A stretch of 35,448 nucleotides of DNA from Myxococcus sp. RHSTA-1-4 (GCF_020037125.1 NZ_JAIQDG010000064.1:1-35448), one strand, 5' to 3'. Shown: positions 26,901-34,380, counted from the stretch's first letter. The notes: generated from the sequence alone by a model not told the origin. Numbers and translations: made by a program.

Positions 26901-27443
26901 CACCTTCACCTGCCCGTGCGCCACCAGCACGTTGGCGGGCTTCAGGTCGCGGTGGATGATGCCGCGGCGGTGCAGGTACGCGAGCGCCTTCAGCGTCTGC
27001 AGCAGCAGGTCCACCTGCGTGGACAGCGGCTGGCCGGCGCCGGCCAGCACCAGGTGCCGCGCGTCTTCCAGCAGGTCCATGGCCAGGTACGGCCGGCGCT
27101 CGGCGTCGAAGCCGTAGTCGAGCACGCTGATGACGTGCGGGTGGCGCACCGACGCCAGCGTCTGGAACTCGTGCGCCAGCGACAGCGCCAGCTCATGGCG
27201 CGCGGCGAAGGACGGAGTCGTCGTACCACTCGGCGGCGTCCGCGCCAGGTCCTCCAGCGTCCAGTGCAGCCGCTTCAGCGCGACGGGGCCGGAGAGCAGG
27301 TCCTGCGCCCGCCACACCGTGCCGGCGCCGCCACGCCCCAGGGAGTCGAGGAGGCGGTAGCGGCCTCCCACCACCTCGCCGTCCACGGGACGACGAGCCG
27401 GGTCCTCCGGCCGGAGCTGGGTGTCGACAGGGAGTTGACGCAT
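23898..27443 (-). CDS. Ser/Thr protein kinase fused to AAA ATPase and TPR-like repeats
   Basis: About 1,181 residues from the ATG at 27443; an ATG at 27464 and a GTG at 27512 are in frame. The Hanks-type kinase (about 28-285) is complete: LGRGGAGTVW, VALKRL (Lys57), HRDLKPAN, KVLDFGLAVG and GTPGYLAPELF. An AAA ATPase follows with Walker A GGESGVGKSRLLEEL (Lys338) and Walker B VVILEDLHWA, as in STAND / MalT-like signalling ATPases. The rest, from about 620, is helical and TPR-like (LLAESFFQLGELQTFRAHAE; ALEQTLAWTEAQGG). No DNA-binding domain is seen, so it is a cytoplasmic kinase sensing through its repeats, a pattern abundant in myxobacteria. It is translationally coupled to the methyltransferase gene, a possible output. 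Its 5' leader is dense in palindromes. Confidence 0.94.
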   Translation of the reverse strand: MRQLPVDTQLRPEDPARRPVDGEVVGGRYRLLDSLGRGGAGTVWRAQDLLSGPVALKRLHWTLEDLARTPPSGTTTPSFAARHELALSLAHEFQTLASVRHPHVISVLDYGFDAERRPYLAMDLLEDARHLVLAGAGQPLSTQVDLLLQTLKALAYLHRRGIIHRDLKPANVLVAHGQVKVLDFGLAVGREHVHRAQPAGTPGYLAPELFEDQPPSEVTDLFSVGAMACQMMFGRLPHAGQVEVPAGFPPALKSVLERLVSPEARRRPRSADEVIAALCAATRRPVPADSEATRESFLQAARYVGRAREQERLAGVLETALMGHGAGWLVGGESGVGKSRLLEELRAMALVRGAVVLRGQAVATGGSPYQEWRPVLRWLSVLTTLEEREASVLKPLVPDLEALLGHPVPDPAELGAEMAQARLMQVVEDVFARLPQPTVVILEDLHWARSESLLLLSRLVTRASGQRLLLLGSFRDDEAPGLPSQLPGLEVLRLPRLDAGEIAVLSQSMLGAPGARPHLVALLRRETEGNPFFLVEVVRALAEEAGGLDRLGNMVLPERVFTGGVRRLVHRRLEKVPERSRELLRMAAIAGRHVDVALLRHAAPGVDVERWLSDCAAAAVLDVADGRWRFAHDKLREGVLEELPAAERPALHRRVAEALVAVHGEGSEWTAALCYHWGAAGDGAREAEYARRAGEEALRVGACREAVPFLTRALEQVSARGGNAQALGHLEALLAESFFQLGELQTFRAHAEQALRYFGWPVPTSRVGWALGTLGQMVLRLAQSARPDAYDEETEERRRVRRVAGRLLMRLTDAFIYAQEALPVLWSGLRTLNLCEPAGASSELARGYTNMAVVAGTVPVRPVAEAWVGRARDVAERVGNPADLAYVLCRNAVYGAYVARWADVEAALGRAIGIVDSVGDLRLAEECRALLTVVYLYQGRFSEGLPLMAWLEGSARRRDALQTQHWALHYQAHIHVRLGEPGKARAALEQTLAWTEAQGGLTDRIIVEGTLALLRLREGNTQGAREAAEKALAKLSAGKPVAHFVYFGVMSVAEVLLTLWERDGGVDASLADSARAARKAVDAFAKVFPFGQPAALLWRGNEAWGAGDAPRAWEMWRRCITVAGKKGTAYEEARARLELARHLPVDDPARRTQAERAVELFTRLGTRDELAWARAEVVRSA

Positions 27444-27484
27444 GGGGGGCCGCCCACCCCGCATGATACCGACAACTCGGAATT

Positions 27485-27607
27485 CCGCGTGGGCTGAATC
27501 CACGCGGCTCACGGGGCCCCGGAAAACAATTGAGACAGAATCTGTCTCACCCGGGGGCGGGAGCCGGCGCCGGCCCCCTGGGGGACCAGGCGGAGGCTCA
27601 GCCTCCG
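27485..27607. promoter_or_regulatory. Cluster of palindromes between exoD-like gene and kinase gene
   Basis: Six inverted repeats lie in 123 bases: CCGCGTGG/CCACGCGG (27485-27507), CGGGGCCCCG (27512-27521), TGAGACAGAATCTGTCTCA (27531-27549), GCCGGCGCCGGC (27563-27574), CCCCCTGGGGG (27574-27584) and CGGAGGCT-C-AGCCTCCG (27591-27607, spanning the exoD stop). On the minus strand the 19-base palindrome is followed by ATTGTTTT, the best intrinsic-terminator candidate in the window for the exoD-like gene. It also has the symmetry of a repressor operator controlling the kinase gene. Both readings are inference. Confidence 0.55.
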
Positions 27608-28263
27608 AAGAGGCTGGCCAGCCCGCGGCCGCCCTGGACGGCGCCGTAGATGAGGGCGCTGAAGTAGATGATGGTGCCCAGCGTCATGCCGTGGCCCAGG
27701 AGGATGCAGTAGCCGTCGCGCTGGAGGATGCCGATGGCGAAGAAGAGGGCCGCGAGCGCGGGCAGCGTGTTGCTGAACGGAATCAGGCCGAACGGGGCCA
27801 TGAGCAGCACGCCGGCCGTGAAGAGCATGAAGCCGTTGAAGCGGTTGGTGCTGGCACCGTGGGTGAGGGCCAGCAGGCGCGGCTTGCTGAGGCGGTCCAC
27901 GTACTTCGTGAAGACGGCGGCGCCCTTGTCCAGCGCGGGGGCGAGGCCCTCGCGCGTGAGCGGCTTGTCCAGCAGCTTGCGCGGCACCCACGGCATCCGG
28001 TTGAGCGTCACCCCGATGCCGATGAGGACGATGAGGGCGCCGAACACCGTGGACACGCCCGGAATCGACACCGGCAGGAGGAAGGGGAAGGTGAGGATGC
28101 AGCAGAAGAGCAGCAGGCCCTGCTCGCCACACGCCTGCATCAGCTCACGCACCGTGAGCGTCTCGGGCAGCCGCGCGGCCAGGGCGCGGAGCGTGGCGGA
28201 AAGCTGGACCTGGGTGTCCGAGAAACCGGCGGACGAGGGCGACGAGTGCGGGGACGTGGACAT
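27598..28263 (-). CDS. ExoD-family exopolysaccharide synthesis membrane protein
   Basis: A 221-residue integral membrane protein. The ATG at 28263 is chosen; the frame reaches to 28404 without family-like sequence. ExoD-type landmarks (PF06055) are the helical N-terminus LPETLTVRELMQACGEQG, the first membrane segment LLLFCCILTFPFLLPVSIPG, TVFGALIVLIGIGVTLNRMP with a P-rich turn, and paired C-terminal helices (FMLFTAGVLLMAPFGLIPF; LPALAALFFAIGILQRDGY). In Rhizobium, ExoD affects exopolysaccharide production; its molecular action is not established. It follows the DUF2378 gene on the same strand with 37 bases between, including a hairpin. No polysaccharide glycosyltransferases are nearby. Confidence 0.88.
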   Translation of the reverse strand: MSTSPHSSPSSAGFSDTQVQLSATLRALAARLPETLTVRELMQACGEQGLLLFCCILTFPFLLPVSIPGVSTVFGALIVLIGIGVTLNRMPWVPRKLLDKPLTREGLAPALDKGAAVFTKYVDRLSKPRLLALTHGASTNRFNGFMLFTAGVLLMAPFGLIPFSNTLPALAALFFAIGILQRDGYCILLGHGMTLGTIIYFSALIYGAVQGGRGLASLFGG

Positions 28264-28278
28264 GCGGCGCCAGTGACT

Positions 28279-28301
28279 ACCACGGCCTGTAACCCCGTGG
28301 T
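28279..28301 (-). terminator. Hairpin after the DUF2378 gene
   Basis: ACCACGG/CCGTGGT, a 7-bp perfect stem with a 9-base loop, begins at the DUF2378 stop codon and ends 15 bases before the exoD-like ATG. It lacks a T-tract; it may attenuate read-through. Confidence 0.3.
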
Positions 28302-28843
28302 CAGCTCCAGGCGATGTCGTACACCGCCTCCTCGCCCTCCCGGCGGACAATCTGGACGGAGGGCTGCCGGGCGCCGCTGGCCTCCAGGCCGGCCAGGAAG
28401 ACACCCACGTAGAAGCCCGCCACCACCACCGGCCGACAGGTGAGCGAATACCGGGTGGGCCCGAGCCGCTCCATGCTCGCCTCCAGGTAGTTGGTGCCGG
28501 TGCGCAGGTTGCGCGTCATCCGGGCCAGCATCCGCTCCGGCCCCAGCAGGCGCACGCCCGTCAGCAGCGCATTGCCGATGAGCGTGGAGCTGAAGCCCTG
28601 CACGAAGCGGCGCCCCACCACGGCGGCGCCCTCCTCCAGCGGCACCTCCGGCGCCAGCGTGTCCGCCGCCACCCGGAGCGCCCCCACCCACACGTCCAGC
28701 GGGTAGGCCGGAGCGAGCGAGCCCCGGGTGTCCACGCCGACCTGCTTCAGCCGCCCGGCACAGCGGTCATCCAGGCGGTCTCCCAGGGCGCGAATGAGGC
28801 CTTCGAAGCTCTGCTGGAATACGAGGGGTTCGGAATTTTCCAA
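28301..28843 (-). CDS. DUF2378 (TIGR02265) family protein
   Basis: A 180-residue protein of the myxobacterial paralogous family TIGR02265. The start is a TTG; it gives the usual family opening PLVFQQSFEGLIRAL. Typical segments follow: YPLDVWVGALRVAA, GAAVVGRRFVQGFSSTLIG, LLTGVRLLGPERMLARMTRNLRTGTNYLEA, a beta-rich end with GFYVGVFLAGLEASG and VYDIAWS. There is no signal peptide or membrane helix. Function is unknown; the fold resembles haem-NO-binding-type small sensors in outline, which is speculation. It is divergent from the NAD(P)-binding gene and upstream of the exoD-like gene. Confidence 0.9.
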   Translation of the reverse strand: MENSEPLVFQQSFEGLIRALGDRLDDRCAGRLKQVGVDTRGSLAPAYPLDVWVGALRVAADTLAPEVPLEEGAAVVGRRFVQGFSSTLIGNALLTGVRLLGPERMLARMTRNLRTGTNYLEASMERLGPTRYSLTCRPVVVAGFYVGVFLAGLEASGARQPSVQIVRREGEEAVYDIAWS

Positions 28844-28864
28844 GCCGCGGCAGGGTAGCGGCGG

Positions 28865-28878
28865 GAGGCCCGGGCCTC
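28865..28878. promoter_or_regulatory. 14-bp perfect palindrome in a divergent promoter region
   Basis: GAGGCCCGGGCCTC lies 22 bases upstream of the DUF2378 start, in the 188-base gap shared with the NAD(P)-binding gene. A second hairpin, CCCCGT-CCC-ACGGGG, is at 28924-28938. Either could be an operator; high GC makes chance palindromes common. Confidence 0.35.
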
Positions 28879-29031
28879 AATCGGACAATGTGACGCCGCG
28901 GGGTGCTCACGGGCGGACAGAGTCCCCGTCCCACGGGGTGGCGTGCCCCCGGGGTGCCGGCCTCGTGCTGGGCAGGGCTCCTCCGGTGTGCTGAAGAAGC
29001 GGCAGCCCCAGTCATCCCACCGGAGCCCGCC

Positions 29032-29685
29032 ATGGAAACGCCGCCCCGCCGCCTCTTCGTCGCCGGAGCCACCGGCGCCACCGGCCGCACCGTGATGCGC
29101 CAGGCGCTCGCGCGCGGGGTGGAAGTCACGGCGCACGTGCGGCCGAAGAGCGCGAGCAGCGAGCTGGCGCGGGAGTGGCCTCGCAAGGCGGTGGTGGAGC
29201 TGTCGGACGGTGAGACGCTGGTGGAGACCCTGCGCGGACACAGCACGGTGCTGCAGCTCATCGGCACCATGCGCAAGCGCTTCGCCTCGGGCGACACGTA
29301 CGAGACGAGCGACATCGGCACCACGCGGCAGCTCGTGGAGGCGGCGAAGCGCGCGGGCGTGGACCACTTCGTGCTGCTCAGCTCCGTGGGCGCGGGGCGT
29401 CCGGTGGGCGCGTACCTCAAGGCCAAGGCGGAGGCGGAGCGGCTGGTACGCGAGAGCGGCCTCCCCTACACGGTGCTGCGCCCACCCGCCTTCGAGGGCG
29501 AATACCACCAGCCGATTCCCCTCCTCCGCGTCCTCACCCGCCTGCCGCCGCTGCGAGGGCTGCACCCCATCCGCCTGGAGCAGCTCGCCGCCGTCCTGCT
29601 GCGAGTCGCCGAGCGGCGGGCCCCCCTCGGCACGGTGCTGGAGGGAGACAGCCTCTGGGCCGAGGTGGCGGCGGCCGGAGTCTGA
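29032..29685 (+). CDS. NAD(P)H-binding atypical SDR (NmrA/YwnB-like)
   Basis: A 217-residue Rossmann protein. The ATG precedes LFVAGATGATGRTVMRQAL, with the GxTGxxG dinucleotide site at residues 12-18. VTAHVRPKS sits where the second strand and its basic cofactor-binding residues occur, favouring NADP. Later segments are VLQLIGTMRKRFASGDTYE, TRQLVEAAKRAGVDHFVLLS, SVGAGRPVGAYLKAKAEAE with the YxxxK pair (Tyr and Lys), and LPYTVLRPPAFEGEY. This is the atypical SDR5 pattern. Members act as reductases or redox-sensing regulators; the substrate is unknown. Its stop faces the methyltransferase stop 15 bases away. Confidence 0.92.
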   Translation: METPPRRLFVAGATGATGRTVMRQALARGVEVTAHVRPKSASSELAREWPRKAVVELSDGETLVETLRGHSTVLQLIGTMRKRFASGDTYETSDIGTTRQLVEAAKRAGVDHFVLLSSVGAGRPVGAYLKAKAEAERLVRESGLPYTVLRPPAFEGEYHQPIPLLRVLTRLPPLRGLHPIRLEQLAAVLLRVAERRAPLGTVLEGDSLWAEVAAAGV

Positions 29686-29700
29686 TGGCGCGCCACCTGC

Positions 29701-30381
29701 TCAGGCGCGTGCCCGGAACAGGGCCACGCAGCCGTGCAGGGAGATTTGAGACTCCTTGAAGCGCGTGTGGAGGGCGCGCTCCAGCGACTCCAGCGTGTCC
29801 TCCTGGTTCGAGAAGATGCCCTTGCGGTTGTAGAGCCTCATCAGGAGGCGCGCCTGCGCGCTCCGGGGCACGTCCCCCTGGAGGAGGGTGGAGCCGAAGA
29901 GGCAGCCGCCCGGATTGAGCAGGGAGCGGAGGTGGTCGAAGACGACGGCCTTCTCGTCCATGGAGCCGGGCAGGCAGTGCAGCAGGTAGTTCAGGCCAAT
30001 GGAGTCGAAGCGGGGCGCGTCGAAGCCGATGGGGTCTAGCACGTTGCGCCGGTACGTCTCCGGCGAGTAGCGCGCGGCGCGGCTGGCGGCGCGCTCCAGG
30101 CTGTTGGCATTGAGGTCCATCAATGCCAGGCGCGGCGAGGGCGCGGGGTAGCGGCAGCGCGCGACGTAGTAGCCGGTGCCCACGCCCACGTCGAGGTGGT
30201 TGGCGGAGACGTTCGCGTTGTACCACTCGAGCTGCGTCGGGGTGGGGCACTTCCAGACGAAGCGGTTGGAGTAGCCCAGCACGCCCACGTCATAGAGCAG
30301 GCGCAGTGTCCACCGCGTGTACACGGCCTGCCCCGCGTGCACCTCGGGCGACACCTCCAGTTCCAGGGAAGGCGTTTCCAT
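29701..30381 (-). CDS. Class I SAM-dependent methyltransferase
   Basis: A 226-residue enzyme from the ATG at 30381; an upstream in-frame start at 30417 would add 12 residues. Motif I is HLDVGVGTGYYVARC (residues 62-76), followed by LALMDLNANSLERA (motif II, Asp binding the ribose), DSIGLNYLLHCLPG (motif IV) and LLNPGGCLFGSTLLQG. The N-terminal YTRWTLRLLYDVGVLGYSNRF and TPTQLEWYNANVS are typical of small-molecule methyltransferases seen in fungi and secondary-metabolite loci. The substrate cannot be inferred. It is convergent with the NAD(P)-binding gene; a 10-base palindrome (TGGCGCGCCA, 29686-29695) lies between the stops. Confidence 0.88.
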   Translation of the reverse strand: METPSLELEVSPEVHAGQAVYTRWTLRLLYDVGVLGYSNRFVWKCPTPTQLEWYNANVSANHLDVGVGTGYYVARCRYPAPSPRLALMDLNANSLERAASRAARYSPETYRRNVLDPIGFDAPRFDSIGLNYLLHCLPGSMDEKAVVFDHLRSLLNPGGCLFGSTLLQGDVPRSAQARLLMRLYNRKGIFSNQEDTLESLERALHTRFKESQISLHGCVALFRARA

Positions 30382-30520
30382 GACCCAGGGCTCCTCGGCG
30401 TGTGGGGTAGACCGCACCCCTATACCTGTCCGGTCTTCGACACGCGATTGGCCACAAGTGCGGCCTGGCGGCCTGGCGGTAGGGCGGGCCCCTCCACTGC
30501 GGGACGACCTGCCGGTCGCC

Positions 30521-31492
30521 CTACAGGGAGAACAGGTAGGGACGCGGCTCGGGGACCCTCTTCACGCGGAGGATGTGGCTCTGCTCCACGGCCATCCGAG
30601 GCACCGCCACGGGCCGGGGGATGCGGAGGATGCCGGGCACGTCGTCGCTGGAGAAGACATACCGGCCCTGCGTGTCCTTGCGCGAGCAGCCCACCTCCAG
30701 GAGGAGGTAGCGCTGGATTTCAGCCGGGTCCGTGGTCCCCCAGTTGAACTTCGCGAGCGCCTCCACGGTAAGCCCATACATCTCAGCGACACTCTCCAGC
30801 GTCTCGCCGTCGGTGACCTGGTGCTCGGCGATGCGCGCGAGGACTCGCTGCGACGAGGACTGCCTGCCCTTGCTGCCCGCCTTCGCCGGCTTCTGCTGGG
30901 ACCAGGGGCCTCCCGTCCTCACCAGCGCCAGGGTGTTGTCCAGGGTGGCGCCGTCCAGCACGGAGAGCACGTTGGCGGCGCCCTCGGGCACGTCCTTCAG
31001 GTCGATGCGGCCCTCCGAGTCGGTGGTGGCCTGCTGCTCGGACGCGTCCCCGAGCTGGATGCGCAGCTGGATGCCGGAGATGGGCACGTCCGTGACGTCA
31101 TCGACGACCTGCAGGCGCAGCCACAGCGGCTCCGTGTCCACGACGGGCGGGGCCACCTCGGGCACCTGGGCGAAGTGGGGCGCCACGGTGCGCGAAGGCA
31201 GCGGCGCCCGGGCCAGCCGGAGGAGGCCGAAGGAGAACAGCGCCGCGGCCTGCCGGGAGACCTCCTCCCGGCTCAGCGACGTGAAGGGCCGCGCGGTGAG
31301 GTGGCCATGCGCGTAGACCACGTCTCGCAGCACGCGCAGGTTCGAGTCCTCCCGCGCGAGCTGCAACAGGCGGTGCTCGAGCGTCCACCCCCGCCCCACG
31401 CTCACCAGCTCATGGTCTTCGGGAAGCAAATCCTGCAATTCGAGAATGACATACTCTCGCAGGCCGTCTTGCAATCGATGACGTAGGTGCAT
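30521..31492 (-). CDS. LysM-domain protein with Cna-B-like segment, effector-associated type
   Basis: A 323-residue protein. The ATG at 31492 is preferred (MHLRHRLQDGLREYVILELQ); a start at 31558 is possible. No signal peptide is seen. A middle segment (about 120-185: WLRLQVVDDVTDVPISG, IQLRIQL, TDSEGRIDLKDVPEGAA) matches a carboxypeptidase-regulatory/Cna-B-like beta-sandwich. A LysM domain (about 220-255: EHQVTDGETLESVAEMYGLT) follows, then FNWGTTDPAEIQRYLLLEVGC. Proteins of this build often accompany contact-dependent effector loci in Proteobacteria (from memory). It is divergent from the lipoprotein-SH3-protease genes, which supports a shared locus. Peptidoglycan or glycan binding is inferred from LysM only. 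Confidence 0.78.
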   Translation of the reverse strand: MHLRHRLQDGLREYVILELQDLLPEDHELVSVGRGWTLEHRLLQLAREDSNLRVLRDVVYAHGHLTARPFTSLSREEVSRQAAALFSFGLLRLARAPLPSRTVAPHFAQVPEVAPPVVDTEPLWLRLQVVDDVTDVPISGIQLRIQLGDASEQQATTDSEGRIDLKDVPEGAANVLSVLDGATLDNTLALVRTGGPWSQQKPAKAGSKGRQSSSQRVLARIAEHQVTDGETLESVAEMYGLTVEALAKFNWGTTDPAEIQRYLLLEVGCSRKDTQGRYVFSSDDVPGILRIPRPVAVPRMAVEQSHILRVKRVPEPRPYLFSL

Positions 31493-31548
31493 GGTCGCTT
31501 GAACTGGAGACAGACAGTCGCACGCGGGTCTGACAACTGTCCATGTCG

Positions 31549-31569
31549 CGCGAGGCAATTCGCGAGGCA
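31549..31569. repeat. Short tandem repeat in divergent promoter region
   Basis: CGCGAGGCA occurs at 31549-31557 and 31561-31569, a 12-base period, in the 144-base gap between the LysM gene and the lipoprotein gene. One helical turn spacing suits a regulator, but it is short. Confidence 0.35.
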
Positions 31570-31636
31570 GTCACTCCGCACCCATGACACCGGGAGAGGA
31601 TTTCCGGTAGGAGGGGGCCGGAGGGGGTAGACGCGG

Positions 31637-33088
31637 GTGATTGCAAAACGAGGAAGCCTCGCCGTTTTGTCGGCTTTGCTTTTGATTGCAGCTTGCTCTC
31701 GCGGCGGCACGGGCTGCGGCGGGGCGAAGCAGACCTCCGCTGTCGCCCGTCCCGCACCTGAGGACCCGACGGGGCGGCTCGAGGCCACCCGGCGGGAGCC
31801 GGCGAAGCAGCCCTGGGACACGGCCGCCCAGGACGCCCTGGAGCGCGCGTGGCTCGACGCCGAGTTCCTGGCCCTGGAAGCGGAGCTGAAAGAGCACGAG
31901 AGCAAGGCGGCACCGCTGGACTTCGGAGACTGCGGGGGAGTCCCCGCGAAGGACTGCATCGCCCGGCGCATCGGCGGACGCTACGACAGCGCGTGGACCC
32001 GGGCCGAGGTGCGCGGCACGGCGGTGCTCCTGCTCGTCTTCCACGCCCGCTCCGACCATGAAGAGGATACGGAGTCAGGCAACGAGTTGGTCGTGTTCCA
32101 CGGCAGGCTCGTCCCGGGGCCGGGTGCGGCGCTGAAGATGGACCTCGTCTCCCGGACCCTGTCCAGGGTCTCGGATGCCGTGGGCACCGCGCTCGGACGG
32201 CGGGCCGTGGTGCCCTCCCCGAAGGACAGCGACATCCTCTGGGGCATCCGCTTCGAGCCCCTGGCCCCGGAGTCGTTCGCCCTGGTGGACTCGTTACCGG
32301 ATGCCTGGGCGGCACTCGTCTCCGGGGAGAACGGAGACGTGGTGCACGAGGGGGTGCCCGGAAACCGGGACCGCTGGTTCATCCTCAAGGAGCCGGGGCT
32401 TCGGATGGCCTGGCTCTCGTGGTCGGAGCGGGATGGCCGCTTCGAGCCGCTCCCGCAGGTGACGAAGAAGCGGAACACCTACCACCTGGGTGATGGCAAC
32501 CGGCTCTACTGGCGACCGGATTCCGAGTCCAAGGGCTACCTGGCCCTCGGCGCCCAGGAAGGAAGGGGCGACCCCTACATTCCGGTGGCGAGGGCGGGTG
32601 ATTATGCATCCGGCGACTCGGTGCCTTCCAAGACAGCGGGTGAGATTCCGGAGCAGGACTGGTCGGACGCGGAGCGCGCGCTGCCGGAGGAGGTGCGCCG
32701 CGAGCTGGCGACCTGCACGTGGCACGAGGCGGAGGAGCTGAAGCCCGGCCTGTATGTGGCACGGTGCGGCTGCGGCAATCCGTGCGGCTACTCCACCTTC
32801 GTGGACGTGAAGGGTGGACGCGTCTCCAGCACCTTCTGGCTGCCCCTGGGAGTGGATGTCCGCGGCGAGCGTGTCGCGCTCTCCACCCGGGGGTCGATGC
32901 CCATCCGCATCGTCGGCATGTTCGACGAGCGCGAGTGGATGGTCATCCGGCGGCCCGCAGGCGACGCGACGGAGCTCTCCCAGGGCGCGGAGGTCACCTT
33001 CCAGGGCAACCAGCTGCGACTGAAGTACCCCGACCGCCGCTGGAAGGATGTCGAGGAAGTGGTGAAGCTGCCGGAGAGGCCCGAGTGA
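31637..33088 (+). CDS. Putative lipoprotein of unknown function
   Basis: A 483-residue protein starting at GTG, with GGAGGGGG about ten bases upstream. The signal is type II: MIAKRGSLAVLSALLLIAAC with Cys20. The mature part has an acidic helical segment (about 55-95), FGDCGGVPAKDCIARRIGG, repeated beta-strand and charged regions, and a Cys cluster YVARCGCGNPCGYSTFVDVK near residue 380. I do not recognise a family. Position between an effector-like LysM protein and an SH3 protein plus protease suggests a periplasmic partner or immunity protein, but this rests only on context. An RNA hairpin covers codons 3-11. Confidence 0.75.
   Translation: MIAKRGSLAVLSALLLIAACSRGGTGCGGAKQTSAVARPAPEDPTGRLEATRREPAKQPWDTAAQDALERAWLDAEFLALEAELKEHESKAAPLDFGDCGGVPAKDCIARRIGGRYDSAWTRAEVRGTAVLLLVFHARSDHEEDTESGNELVVFHGRLVPGPGAALKMDLVSRTLSRVSDAVGTALGRRAVVPSPKDSDILWGIRFEPLAPESFALVDSLPDAWAALVSGENGDVVHEGVPGNRDRWFILKEPGLRMAWLSWSERDGRFEPLPQVTKKRNTYHLGDGNRLYWRPDSESKGYLALGAQEGRGDPYIPVARAGDYASGDSVPSKTAGEIPEQDWSDAERALPEEVRRELATCTWHEAEELKPGLYVARCGCGNPCGYSTFVDVKGGRVSSTFWLPLGVDVRGERVALSTRGSMPIRIVGMFDEREWMVIRRPAGDATELSQGAEVTFQGNQLRLKYPDRRWKDVEEVVKLPERPE
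31644..31669 (+). promoter_or_regulatory. Hairpin just inside the lipoprotein gene start
   Basis: CAAAACGAGG (31644-31653) pairs with CCTCG and TTTTG (31657-31669) as ten base pairs with a 3-base loop and a 3-base bulge. It begins eight bases after the first base of the GTG start in unusually AT-rich sequence. It could affect translation initiation. Confidence 0.4.
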
Positions 33089-33123
33089 AGCGCTCCGGCC
33101 CATGTGCCTCGAAGGAACGGACG

Positions 33124-34380
33124 ATGAAGCAGATGACCCGCCGGCTCACCCTCTGGTCCGCCTGTCTGCTGGTGCTGGGCTCCACGCCCACATGGGCCCA
33201 GCAGGCCCCCTCCACCGGAGCGCTCTTCATCCAGGGCTCCGAGGTGAACCTGCGCGACAAGCCCGCCACCAACGCGAAGGTGGTGGGCAAGGTCGCCATC
33301 GCCACCGAGTGCCAGCACGTGAAGGACGCGCCCAGGCAGTGGGTGCGCCTCAAGTGCGGTGACGTGGAGGGCTTCACCCTCAAGTCCCTCGTCGGTGCGC
33401 AGAAGCCCACGGCCGAGGCGCTCCTGGCCCAGACCCGGGACACCACCCAGCCGGCGAAGACGCGCCTGGACGCCGCCATGCGCGCGGCGACGCTCGACTC
33501 CAAGAACGAGCAGGCCCTGAAGCTGCTCGCGGACCTCTTCTTCGACGTCAACTTCGAGCAACTGCTGAAGGACACGGATAAGGGCGGCCTCCACGAGTCC
33601 TTCGTGGTGAAGCGAGAGGTGCTGGAGGACCAGAACCGGAAGGAGACGGGTGAGGAGTGCCTCCTGCGGGAACTGGAGAAGATTGAGTATGACTGGCACC
33701 GCTTCCAGCTTCGCCGCAATGACTTCGTCAGCGCCATGTACCGCGATGGCGCCCTCGTCGTGTATACGGGCAACTACCTGTCGATGAAGGGGCGGTACAA
33801 GCTCGAGGACGATCAGGACCACTTCCAGGTCACCATCGAGTCGCGCAGCAGTTCGGCAGTGTCGGAGGCGCTGAAGCTCGCGCTGAGCCAGGGCGCGCGC
33901 CCTCCGCAAGGGGGCACGGAGAAGTACACCCTCCACTATGGCGAGTACCCGGGCATGCCCATCCTCCGTCCCGAAGCCTTCCGGCTGCTGCGTGCCCTGC
34001 CCCCTCGCTGGCACCTGCTGAGCGAGGAACAGGGAGAGCGCTTCATCCGGTCCACCTGTGGCCTGGTGTTCACGCAAGTCTTCCGCTTCGACCTGCACCG
34101 GAGGGCCGCCGTGGAGAGGGGCGATACAGGGATGGAGAGTGACGACGAATTCGGGGAGTCCCAGTCCGGCCGCATCGCGGACATCACCCGCAGTGGCTCG
34201 ACGTACACCTTCCGGCACCGGGGCTACAGGGGCGACGAATACACCTGGACACTCACGTGGCCCACCGAAACCCCCGGCGTGGGGATTTGGAATGAGAGCG
34301 GTCCTGGCTCCGAGGGGAGCCCCTATGCCGCGGGAGCCGCACGGGGAATCGAGGTCAGAGAATATTGCAGCCCACAGTAA
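33124..34380 (+). CDS. Secreted SH3-domain protein
   Basis: A 418-residue exported protein. The ATG (AAGGA 10 bases upstream) starts a Sec signal, LTLWSACLLVLGSTPTWAQQ, cleaved near WAQ. A bacterial SH3 domain follows (about 35-98: GSEVNLRDKPATNAKVVGKV, WVRLKCGDVEGFTLKSLVG), which usually binds cell-wall peptides. The rest is unfamiliar: helical AKTRLDAAMRAATLDSKNEQ, then ESFVVKREVLEDQNRK and a beta-rich C-terminal half ending GIEVREYCSPQ. It begins 36 bases after the lipoprotein stop and ends 18 bases before the protease gene, so the three form an operon. A role as periplasmic wall-associated partner or immunity protein for the protease is inference. Confidence 0.82.
   Translation: MKQMTRRLTLWSACLLVLGSTPTWAQQAPSTGALFIQGSEVNLRDKPATNAKVVGKVAIATECQHVKDAPRQWVRLKCGDVEGFTLKSLVGAQKPTAEALLAQTRDTTQPAKTRLDAAMRAATLDSKNEQALKLLADLFFDVNFEQLLKDTDKGGLHESFVVKREVLEDQNRKETGEECLLRELEKIEYDWHRFQLRRNDFVSAMYRDGALVVYTGNYLSMKGRYKLEDDQDHFQVTIESRSSSAVSEALKLALSQGARPPQGGTEKYTLHYGEYPGMPILRPEAFRLLRALPPRWHLLSEEQGERFIRSTCGLVFTQVFRFDLHRRAAVERGDTGMESDDEFGESQSGRIADITRSGSTYTFRHRGYRGDEYTWTLTWPTETPGVGIWNESGPGSEGSPYAAGAARGIEVREYCSPQ

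Noticed and set aside
25257..27497. A 746-codon plus-strand frame opposite the kinase gene
   Set aside because: Antisense shadow of a well-supported kinase-ATPase; low-complexity His/Arg/Gln composition.
29686..29695. TGGCGCGCCA between convergent stops as a terminator
   Set aside because: The 10-base palindrome leaves no loop and has no T-tract, so it is too weak to call.
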